A DNA stretch of 5,369 nucleotides from Ignatzschineria sp. (lineage in GTDB: Bacteria; Pseudomonadota; Gammaproteobacteria; Cardiobacteriales; Wohlfahrtiimonadaceae): positions 1 to 5,369 of the forward strand of contig JASLEF010000055.1 of NCBI GenBank assembly GCA_030151245.1, given 5' to 3'. Below, one piece after another: positions 1 to 5,369 of the stretch. A program made the position numbers and the translations under genes. The notes under the pieces were generated by a model, which searched no databases, had not been told where the DNA came from, and was given only the letters and a program-made list of their open reading frames with translations. The number at the start of each line of letters is the position of its first letter. Position 1 is the first letter of the stretch.

Positions 1-480
1 ACAGGTCTCATTCATGCGATGAGTAAAGATGAGCTTGAGGCCGTAATTGGACACGAAATGGCTCATGTTGCTAATGGCGATATGGTGACAATGATGCTAT
101 TACAAGGCGTTATTAATGCTTTTGTAATGTTCTTTGCTCGAATTGTGGCAAGAGTAATTGCTTCTCAAGTAAGAGAAGAGCTTGGTAATATTGTATACTT
201 CTTTTCAACATTAATATTACAAATTTTATTTGGTATGTTAGCAAGTTTGATTACTTCTGCTTTCAGTCGTTATCGAGAGTATCGAGCAGATGAGGGAGGA
301 GCAAGTTTGACCTCTAGTGCCCAGATGGTGGCCGCTTTAGAAGCTTTGAAACGAGGAACTGCTGTGGATCTTCAGGGAGAATTTGCTTCGTTTGGTATTA
401 GTGGAAAGTTTGGACATCTATTTAGCACCCATCCTCCGTTAGAGAAACGGATCGAAGCTTTGGAAGCTACTAGATTGTAA
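1..480 (+). CDS. htpX: HtpX membrane zinc metalloprotease, 5'-truncated by the window edge
   Basis: This is the C-terminal 159 residues of HtpX, an M48-family protease of the inner membrane that degrades damaged or misfolded membrane proteins and works alongside FtsH. The frame is open from base 1, so the ATG at 19 is an internal methionine and about 120 N-terminal residues (first two membrane segments) lie outside the window. Seen directly: the zinc motif HEMAH at visible residues 18-22, followed by the family-typical NGDMVTM; two long hydrophobic stretches at about residues 30-56 and 63-87; and REYRADEGG, whose first Glu (residue 93, codon 277-279) is the expected third zinc ligand. The ending STHPPLEKRIEAL is characteristic. 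All catalytic residues expected in this part are present, and the reading frame is intact to the TAA. The C-terminal region after the third ligand is somewhat shorter than I recall for E. coli HtpX. A strong terminator follows at 580-616. Promoter and heat-shock control cannot be judged here. Confidence 0.96.
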   Translation, partial: TGLIHAMSKDELEAVIGHEMAHVANGDMVTMMLLQGVINAFVMFFARIVARVIASQVREELGNIVYFFSTLILQILFGMLASLITSAFSRYREYRADEGGASLTSSAQMVAALEALKRGTAVDLQGEFASFGISGKFGHLFSTHPPLEKRIEALEATRL

Positions 481-579
481 AGACTAAAGTAGTAAGACTG
501 AGAATCGATATTATGTATTCAATGGGTAATGATCATATTTGAATTGTTTAATAAATCTCAAAATCTGTGAGTAATTTCT

Positions 580-616
580 AAAACATCTAGTAAGGTTTGC
601 TTATTAGGTGTTTTTT
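580..616 (+). terminator. Intrinsic terminator after htpX
   Basis: The arms at 580-593 and 601-614 form an uninterrupted 14-base-pair stem, 12 Watson-Crick pairs plus two G-U wobbles, closing a 7-base loop (GGTTTGC). The T-run at 611-616 gives the U-tract. It lies 100 bases after the htpX stop, with no other good hairpin between. Read on the minus strand, the same stem is followed by only four T residues, so it may also stop transcripts of the convergent gene at 709-1056, less efficiently. Confidence 0.82.
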
Positions 617-708
617 ACATTATTTTTGAGATATCAGTAATCTTGAAATTTTTAACCTTCTGTTTTAAGGGCTAGCGGAAAGTTGGATGCTGAAGCGGAT
701 CCTATCAA

Positions 709-1056
709 TCATTTCAGAAGATTAGAAAGTTGCTGTTTTTCAATATTCGCATTACTCTCTTTAAATCTCGCTTTTGCTTGTTGGTCAAGTTGTAGTGCTT
801 GACAGATTTGGAGATTTTCTGCAACAAAGTCGGGCCATGGAGTCTCTTGGTAATGTAACTGATACTGGGTTTGAATATTACAGATAGCTGGGCGTGTTTC
901 GTAGATAGCACAACGATTTGTTGTTTCCTCTAAATGCATACAGACGCCATCACCTCGGTCAAACTCATGGAGTTCTTCTGCTAAATGTAGGTATTTACAG
1001 CATGCACCACAACTTGTACAAGGAAAGAAAAGAATATCTGAGGAAGATGCGGTCAT
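709..1056 (-). CDS. YkgJ-family cysteine-cluster protein (putative Zn/Fe-chelating)
   Basis: This 115-residue cytoplasmic protein belongs to the YkgJ/CxxCxxCC family, a group of small proteins annotated as putative zinc- or iron-chelating and with no firmly established biochemical role. Seen directly: CTSCGACC at residues 13-20 (Cys13, 16, 19, 20), Cys39 in a GVCMHL context, the family signature C-A-I-Y-E-T-R-P-A-I-C at 49-59, and Cys85. Eight cysteines in this spacing imply a bound metal or iron-sulfur cluster. There is no signal peptide or membrane segment, and the C-terminal 30 residues are polar and probably helical. The ATG at 1054-1056 has a modest purine-rich site (AAAGAG) about seven bases upstream on the minus strand, and family members likewise start shortly before CxxCxxCC, so this start is preferred. 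The gene stands alone, convergent with htpX and divergent from rlmD, so context gives no functional hint. The family call is firm; the function is unknown. Confidence 0.9.
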   Translation of the reverse strand: MTASSSDILFFPCTSCGACCKYLHLAEELHEFDRGDGVCMHLEETTNRCAIYETRPAICNIQTQYQLHYQETPWPDFVAENLQICQALQLDQQAKARFKESNANIEKQQLSNLLK

Positions 1057-1263
1057 AGTTTGCTCTTTAAATGATAGATGCCAGAATTCGGTAGAGGCTA
1101 TTTTAACGTAATATCTTGATGAATAAATATTATTATTAAAATTGGATTGATAAAGACCAAATAACCATCTGTTTTGTAAAAAGAATCCTTTGGACTTTTC
1201 TTGTTTTTCAAGGGATGTGATAAACTTCTATATTGCAAAAAAAATAGTATAAATGAGGTAGTT
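1057..1263. promoter_or_regulatory. Divergent intergenic region with weak candidate promoters
   Basis: This 207-base AT-rich gap separates the minus-strand YkgJ-family gene from rlmD and must hold promoters for both. For rlmD, the best candidates are an extended -10-like TGTGATAAA at 1216-1224 and a TATATT at 1229-1234. Neither has a convincing -35 box at the right spacing. For the minus-strand gene, TATCAT (1076 to 1071) resembles a -10 box but again lacks a -35. No regulator operator was recognised. Exact start sites are not determinable by eye. Confidence 0.35.
1255..1258 (+). promoter_or_regulatory. Ribosome binding site that fixes the rlmD start
   Basis: GAGG lies five bases before the GTG at 1264. 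No comparable site precedes the in-frame TTG at 1201, where the upstream bases are pyrimidine-rich. This supports GTG 1264 as the rlmD start. Confidence 0.75.
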
Positions 1264-2625
1264 GTGAGCAGAGGACCTAGACGAGGAAGAGGAAGACGCA
1301 GTCGCGTTCCATCCGAACCTATTACAGTAATGATTCGTGATTTAGCGCATGATGGCCGCGGTGTTGCGAAGGTTGATGAAAAAGTCGTGTTTGTTGATGG
1401 TGCGCTTCCGAATGAGGAAGTGGTCGCTAATTACACGAAAGTGAAAAAAGAATATGATGAAGCACAAGCGACGGAAGTGTTAGTTGCTTCTCCTGATCGT
1501 GTTGCACCATTTTGCGATGTTTATGGTGTTTGTGGGGGATGCCGTCTACAACATTTAGATGCGGATCGTCAGATTGATTTTAAATCAGAACAGTTGAAGT
1601 CAAATCTTGCCCGTCAAGCGGGGTTAACCGAGTATCAACACTTGCCGAATCTTCGCGGTGACTCACAACACTATCGTTTTAAAGCACGTTTAGGAGTGAA
1701 GCATGTGCCGGCAAAAGAGCGGGTACTAGTTGGTTTTAGAGAGCGCTTAACCCCCTATATCGTTGATATGCATCGTTGCCCAATTTTGGAGAAAAAGATT
1801 GATTCATTAATTGATCCTTTATCTGAGATGATCGGGAAATTATCGATTGCATCTAAATTGCCACAAATTGAAGTCGCGGTTGGCGATGAATCTCACGCAT
1901 TGAGTTTTCGAGTGTTAGAGACCCCATCAGCTGAAGATATTGAGCTTTTCAAAGCTTTTGAGGCAGAGCATGATCTGATTGTCTATTTACAGCCCGGCAA
2001 TGAATCAACGACCGTTGCATTAAGTGAGCGTGGGGCTTCAGATCAAGCGTTACATTATGGCTTATTAGACGACAAGTTGACGCTATATTTTAAACCTTAT
2101 CACTTCACGCAAGTTAATCCCGCGATGAATAATAAGATGGTTAAGCAAGCGTTAGACCTTTTAGATCTTAAGGGTGATGAAAAAGTATTAGACCTTTTCT
2201 GTGGACTTGGGAACTTCACTTTAGCGCTAGCGACAGAAGCGAAAAGCGTGATAGGTGTAGAAGGTGATAAGAGTTTAACGGACTGGGCTGGACGAAATGC
2301 GGAATTTAACAATATTGAAAATGTAGAGTTTCATTGTGCAGATTTAACCCAAGATCAAAAAGAGGCACCATGGATGAATCAAAAATATGATGCGATCTTG
2401 ATCGATCCTCCAAGATCTGGTGCGCTTGAAATGATGCCTTATTTAGGGACATTAGCGCCGGAAAAGATTCTTTATGTTTCATGCCATCCTGCAACTTTAG
2501 CTAGAGATCTTGCGGTATTAACGAAAGAGTATCCTTATGAGTTGGTATCTGCTGGCGTTATGGATATGTTCCCACATACAGCACATGTTGAATCAATGGC
2601 TCTTTTAGTTCGTAAAGACGCATAA
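1264..2625 (+). CDS. rlmD: 23S rRNA (uracil-1939-C5)-methyltransferase RlmD
   Basis: RlmD (formerly RumA) transfers a methyl group from S-adenosylmethionine to C5 of U1939 in 23S rRNA. With GTG 1264 as start the protein has 453 residues, against 433 in E. coli. Seen in order: a basic tail (SRGPRRGRGRRSR, residues 2-14); a TRAM RNA-binding domain at about 19-75; the iron-sulfur ligands Cys84, Cys90, Cys93 and Cys172, with the C-x5-C-x2-C spacing of the E. coli [4Fe-4S] site; the SAM-binding loop LDLFCGLGNFT at 309-319; IDPPRSG at 380-386; the nucleophile Cys407 in YVSCHPATLARDL; and the general-base Glu443 in HVESMALL. All catalytic and cluster residues are therefore present. The longer frame from TTG 1201 is rejected because it lacks a ribosome binding site and adds 21 residues not expected in the family. 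RlmD is distinguished from the paralogues RlmC and TrmA by the N-terminal TRAM domain combined with the four-cysteine cluster. It is probably transcribed alone or with read-through into rdgC. Confidence 0.96.
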   Translation: MSRGPRRGRGRRSRVPSEPITVMIRDLAHDGRGVAKVDEKVVFVDGALPNEEVVANYTKVKKEYDEAQATEVLVASPDRVAPFCDVYGVCGGCRLQHLDADRQIDFKSEQLKSNLARQAGLTEYQHLPNLRGDSQHYRFKARLGVKHVPAKERVLVGFRERLTPYIVDMHRCPILEKKIDSLIDPLSEMIGKLSIASKLPQIEVAVGDESHALSFRVLETPSAEDIELFKAFEAEHDLIVYLQPGNESTTVALSERGASDQALHYGLLDDKLTLYFKPYHFTQVNPAMNNKMVKQALDLLDLKGDEKVLDLFCGLGNFTLALATEAKSVIGVEGDKSLTDWAGRNAEFNNIENVEFHCADLTQDQKEAPWMNQKYDAILIDPPRSGALEMMPYLGTLAPEKILYVSCHPATLARDLAVLTKEYPYELVSAGVMDMFPHTAHVESMALLVRKDA

Positions 2626-2634
2626 TGTTATACT
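2626..2634 (+). promoter_or_regulatory. Candidate extended -10 promoter for rdgC-parE
   Basis: TGTTATACT directly after the rlmD stop fits an extended -10 element (TG, one base, then TATACT, five of six matches to TATAAT). The -35 region is poor (TTAGTT at 2605-2610, inside rlmD). If used, transcription would start near 2641 and give rdgC a leader of about 175 bases. This is inferred from motif match only. Confidence 0.3.
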
Positions 2635-2649
2635 ACTAGGATTATGAGA

Positions 2650-2737
2650 TCATTTTCCAGCAGCATAAAGTCCGTTATATTCTCTGTTTTACGAGATAAT
2701 GGTAATATTTTCCGATGACGCATTTCGTGGAAAATGA
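2650..2737 (+). other. Leader segment with competing inverted repeats
   Basis: ATTTTCC at 2707-2713 pairs perfectly with GGAAAAT at 2729-2735. The stem continues inward as ACG 2718-2720 with CGT 2726-2728, leaving a four-base bulge and a five-base loop. A second copy, TCATTTTCC at 2650-2658, pairs perfectly over nine bases with GGAAAATGA at 2729-2737. The two foldings are mutually exclusive. Whether either forms in the RNA is not known. Confidence 0.4.
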
Positions 2738-2766
2738 CCGACCTAGTAGAATGATAAATGTTATAA

Positions 2767-2790
2767 AAGAAGGGGATTATTCCCCTTTTT
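2767..2790 (+). terminator. Terminator-like hairpin between rlmD and rdgC
   Basis: AAGGGGA at 2770-2776 and TCCCCTT at 2781-2787 form a perfect seven-base-pair stem with loop TTAT. The stem extends outward to 2767 and 2790 through one G-T wobble and two A-T pairs. The right arm runs into five consecutive T residues (2786-2790). This is the only intrinsic-terminator shape downstream of rlmD, so it may end the rlmD transcript. Because it stops nine bases before the AAGGAG of rdgC, it could instead act as an attenuator, or simply let part of the transcription through. Confidence 0.6.
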
Positions 2791-2798
2791 CTGATTTT

Positions 2799-2804
2799 AA
2801 GGAG
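2799..2804 (+). promoter_or_regulatory. Ribosome binding site that fixes the rdgC start
   Basis: AAGGAG is a near-perfect Shine-Dalgarno core 12 bases before ATG 2817, slightly longer than the usual spacing. The upstream in-frame ATG codons at 2715 and 2751 have no such site. Confidence 0.7.
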
Positions 2805-2816
2805 TTCTCAAATAGT

Positions 2817-3722
2817 ATGAGACCATTTAAGAATGTATTGATCTATAAGTTTGATGAGCCGATCGAATTTGATGCACATGAATTAACAGAGATGTTATCT
2901 CAATATCCTTTGCGTGATTGTGGGCAAGATGAACTTGAAACCTATGGTTGGTTGCCGGCATTTTCTCAAGGGGAAAATCTTGTTGAAGAGATGAATCAAG
3001 CCTACTTTATTCGCCTTGGTATGGAGATTAAGAAGTTACCGCGTCGTGCAATTCAAACTGCCGTAGAAAAACGAGCTCGTGAACACGATATTGATATTCT
3101 TAATCGCGCTCGTTATAAAGAACTTGAAGAAATTATTACGAACGAATTTATCTCGAAAGTTTATCCTGAGCAGAGCTCAATGATGGCATATATTGATAAA
3201 GAGAAAAATTGGTTAGTCGTCGATGCGACAAGTGAAAAGAAAGCCTCCCTTGTAACGGCTGTACTTCGTAAGAGTTTGGGCTCATTACCTGTAGTTGGTT
3301 TAGCACCTCAAGTAGAGATTCCTCTCTTAATGACAGATTGGGTCAGAAATGGACTTCCATCTGAGAAGTTTGGGTTTTTAGATGAAGTTGAGATGAAGGA
3401 GTTGTCAAAAGATGAAGGGGGCGTAGCTCGTTATCGAGGGATACCTCTTGATTCTAAGGAGATTGAGCTCAATATTTCAGAAGGTTGGAGCGTTACAAAA
3501 CTAGGGCTCTCTTATGAAGATATCGTGACATTTTCATTGGGAGATGACTTTATCTTAAAACGTGTCCGTTATTTGGATCAGTTCCAAGAAAAATTAGAGT
3601 TGAGTGAAGATCAAAATGCGGTTGCTCAATCGAACGCCTTTCTCTTAGCGGATACTATGCGCGCATTGGTGATCGATCTCTATAATCTCTGTTATGATCG
3701 CGGTGAAGAGAACGGGCTTTAA
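2817..3722 (+). CDS. rdgC: Recombination-associated protein RdgC
   Basis: RdgC is a nucleoid-associated protein that forms a ring-shaped dimer around double-stranded DNA and limits RecA-promoted strand exchange. In Neisseria the orthologue influences pilin variation. Starting at ATG 2817 the product has 301 residues, against 303 in E. coli, and its first residues MRPFKNVLIYKF line up directly with the E. coli N-terminus MLWFKNLMVYRL. Other family landmarks seen: GWLP at 44-47, ILNRARYKELEE near 94-105 in the central helical region, LRKSLGSLPVV at 150-160, TDWVRNG at 173-179, and VTKLGLSYED at 226-235. No signal peptide, membrane segment or frame disruption is present. The open frame continues upstream to ATG 2715, but that would add 34 residues encoded across a terminator-like hairpin and without a ribosome binding site, so it is rejected. 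parE follows after 63 bases on the same strand with no terminator, suggesting an rdgC-parE operon. Expression may depend on the structured leader upstream. Confidence 0.94.
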   Translation: MRPFKNVLIYKFDEPIEFDAHELTEMLSQYPLRDCGQDELETYGWLPAFSQGENLVEEMNQAYFIRLGMEIKKLPRRAIQTAVEKRAREHDIDILNRARYKELEEIITNEFISKVYPEQSSMMAYIDKEKNWLVVDATSEKKASLVTAVLRKSLGSLPVVGLAPQVEIPLLMTDWVRNGLPSEKFGFLDEVEMKELSKDEGGVARYRGIPLDSKEIELNISEGWSVTKLGLSYEDIVTFSLGDDFILKRVRYLDQFQEKLELSEDQNAVAQSNAFLLADTMRALVIDLYNLCYDRGEENGL

Positions 3723-3785
3723 AGGCCAACGACTTCTTATTCATCTGGCAATAATTCTTAATTCTAATCAAAGAGTGAACAAATC

Positions 3786-5369
3786 ATGAGTCAAAATCAC
3801 TATACATCGAGTTCGATTGAAGTTCTTTCAGGACTTGATCCTGTCCGTAAACGTCCGGGCATGTATACCGATACTAGTCGTCCGAATCATATCTTACAAG
3901 AGGTCATTGATAACTCGGTGGATGAGGCGTTAGCAGGACACGCGACTGAAGTGATAGTGACGCTTTACAAAGATGGTTTTCTCGGGGTAAGAGATAATGG
4001 GCGGGGAATGCCTATTGACATTCATCCTGAGCATGGCGTCAGTGGTGTGGAGTTAATTCTTGCAACACTTCATGCAGGTGGTAAATTTAATAGTGATAAT
4101 TACCAATACTCAGGGGGATTACATGGTGTTGGTGTTTCTGTTGTCAACGCACTCTCTAAATCATTAGAAGTTATCGTGAACCGTGATGGATCTGTTCATC
4201 GTATTACTTTCAAAGATGGTTATAAAGCTTCAGAATTGGAAGTGATAGGAGAGGTTGGGCAGCGCAATACGGGAACAGAAATCCGTTTTTTACCTGATGA
4301 GAAGTATTTTGATACCCCAAAAATTGCTAAAAAAGCATTATGTGATCTTTTAAAAGCAAAAGCGATTCTTTGTGCGGGATTAAAAATTACGCTGATTGAT
4401 GAGCATGCAAAAGAGGAAGAGCAGGTTACTGTTTGGTGCTATGAATCGGGGATAGAAGAGTATCTTTATGATGCATTAAAAGAGATTGATTATTTACCAA
4501 AAGAGATTATTTTTGGGGAATTTAAAGGGGATGGTGAAGAGGTTATTTGGGGGTTGGCTTGGAGTGAAACGGGCGCACCAAGTATGACTGAGAGCTATGT
4601 GAACTTGATTCCAACGATGTTGGGCGGGACACATGTTAATGGTTTGAAATCAGGGCTGACAGAAGCACTTCGTGATTTTTGTGAACAACGAAATTTACTC
4701 CCTCGGGGTGTACGAATTACGCCAGAAGATACCTTTTCACATCTAAATTATCTTCTATCTGTGAAGATGCAAGAACCTCAGTTTTCAGGACAAACGAAAG
4801 AACGTTTAAGTTCTCGGGGGATTGCGAGTTTTATTAATGGGGCAATCAAAGATTTCTTTATCCTTTGGCTGAATAAGCATGTCGAAGAAGCTGAAGCGAT
4901 TGCGGAGCTTGTGATCTCGACTGCGCAAGCTCGTTTAAAAAGCTCTAAAGCAGTGGTAAGAAAACGAGTTTCTCAGGGACCTCAATTACCGGGAAAACTT
5001 GCAGATTGTGTGAGTACGGATGTGAATGAAACCGAACTATTTTTGGTGGAAGGGGATTCTGCTGGGGGGTCGGCAAAACAAGCGAGAGATCGTGATACGC
5101 AAGCAGTTATGGCGCTTCGGGGAAAAATATTAAACACTTGGGAAGTTCCCACGAGTGAGATTTTGGCATCAAGTGAGATTCATGATATCTCTGTCGCCAT
5201 TGGGGTTGATCCTAATGATGAAAAGCTTGATGAGTTACGTTATGGCAAGATCTGTATTTTAGCCGATGCTGACTCTGATGGATTGCATATTGCAACCTTA
5301 ATTTGTGCATTGTTTTTAAAGCATTTTCCAAAACTTGTGGCAGCGGGTCATGTGTTTGTAGCGTTACCA
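3786..5369 (+). CDS. parE: DNA topoisomerase IV subunit B (ParE), 3'-truncated by the window edge
   Basis: ParE is the ATPase subunit of topoisomerase IV, which with ParC decatenates daughter chromosomes and relaxes supercoils. The visible 528 codons are open to the window edge; about 100 residues are missing compared with the 630 of E. coli. Seen in order: the GHKL ATPase domain with Glu39/Asn43 in QEVIDNSVDEA, DNGRGMP at 70-76 and GGLHGVGVSVVNALS from 110; the transducer domain with the QTK loop (336-338) in SGQTKERLSSR; and the TOPRIM domain with Glu422 in EGDSAGG and DADSDG at 494-499 (metal ligands Asp494 and Asp496). TDTSRPNH, NTWEV and ADADSDGLHIATL mark ParE rather than GyrB. At the quinolone-resistance positions, residues matching E. 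coli Asp420, Leu445 and Ser458 (here Asp424, Leu449, Ser462) are the susceptible type, by alignment from memory. ATG 3786 follows a weak purine-rich site (GAGTGA, 3773-3778) and gives the expected N-terminus. Translation may be helped by read-through from rdgC. Confidence 0.97.
   Translation, partial: MSQNHYTSSSIEVLSGLDPVRKRPGMYTDTSRPNHILQEVIDNSVDEALAGHATEVIVTLYKDGFLGVRDNGRGMPIDIHPEHGVSGVELILATLHAGGKFNSDNYQYSGGLHGVGVSVVNALSKSLEVIVNRDGSVHRITFKDGYKASELEVIGEVGQRNTGTEIRFLPDEKYFDTPKIAKKALCDLLKAKAILCAGLKITLIDEHAKEEEQVTVWCYESGIEEYLYDALKEIDYLPKEIIFGEFKGDGEEVIWGLAWSETGAPSMTESYVNLIPTMLGGTHVNGLKSGLTEALRDFCEQRNLLPRGVRITPEDTFSHLNYLLSVKMQEPQFSGQTKERLSSRGIASFINGAIKDFFILWLNKHVEEAEAIAELVISTAQARLKSSKAVVRKRVSQGPQLPGKLADCVSTDVNETELFLVEGDSAGGSAKQARDRDTQAVMALRGKILNTWEVPTSEILASSEIHDISVAIGVDPNDEKLDELRYGKICILADADSDGLHIATLICALFLKHFPKLVAAGHVFVALP

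Noticed and set aside
517..544. Nested inverted repeats: ATTCAA/TTGAAT flanking the palindrome ATGATCAT (529-536) after htpX
   Set aside because: The arms are short and AT-rich in an AT-rich gap, with no promoter nearby to regulate; a chance occurrence is most likely, and the real terminator is further on at 580-616.
654..700. Possible terminator for the minus-strand YkgJ-family gene
   Set aside because: Only four-base stems (CCTT/AAGG and GGAT/ATCC) can be drawn, too weak to call; the convergent terminator at 580-616 is the better candidate.
714..911. 65-codon open frame on the minus strand
   Set aside because: It lies wholly inside the YkgJ-family gene on the same strand in another frame; the cysteine-cluster signature shows which frame is real.
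2100..2494. Two minus-strand open frames (2100-2312 and 2306-2494)
   Set aside because: Both are antisense shadows over the SAM-binding and catalytic part of rlmD, with no recognisable domain of their own.
2734..2754. Six-codon upstream open frame (ATG 2734 to TGA 2752) in the rdgC leader
   Set aside because: It has no ribosome binding site and no run of regulatory codons, so a leader-peptide role is not supported.
1..5369. Search for CRISPR arrays, insertion sequences, tRNA or rRNA genes, toxin-antitoxin pairs and defence genes
   Set aside because: No spaced direct repeats, transposase motifs, cloverleaf-like segments or defence domains were seen; nearly all of the window is accounted for by conserved housekeeping genes.

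Overview
The window is ordinary chromosomal housekeeping sequence from an AT-rich gammaproteobacterium. HtpX, RlmD, RdgC and ParE all read as gammaproteobacterial orthologues, and RdgC is largely confined to Beta- and Gammaproteobacteria. The AT-rich base use and divergence from the Escherichia proteins would fit a lineage such as Cardiobacteriales (for example Ignatzschineria or Wohlfahrtiimonas). That placement is a guess from composition and sequence feel, not a demonstrated identity.

Layout, left to right. Positions 1-480 hold the 3' part of htpX (membrane zinc protease, + strand), followed by a strong intrinsic terminator at 580-616. A small YkgJ-type cysteine-cluster protein lies on the minus strand at 709-1056, convergent with htpX and divergent from the next gene. 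Then come rlmD (1264-2625, + strand, 23S rRNA m5U methyltransferase), a 191-base structured gap, rdgC (2817-3722, + strand, DNA-binding ring protein affecting recombination) and the first 528 codons of parE (from 3786, + strand, topoisomerase IV subunit B), which runs off the right edge.

rdgC and parE are only 63 bases apart on the same strand with no terminator between them, so they are probably co-transcribed. Both products act on chromosomal DNA during replication and recombination, but no direct functional link is known to me. The start codons of rlmD and rdgC were moved inward from the longest open frames, because Shine-Dalgarno sequences and the family N-termini both support the shorter proteins.

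No mobile element, CRISPR array, tRNA, rRNA, toxin-antitoxin pair or defence system was seen. The part most worth a second look is the rlmD-rdgC gap. It carries a terminator-like hairpin ending nine bases before the rdgC ribosome binding site, plus upstream segments that can form mutually exclusive pairings. This may be a simple read-through terminator for rlmD, or a leader that controls rdgC-parE.
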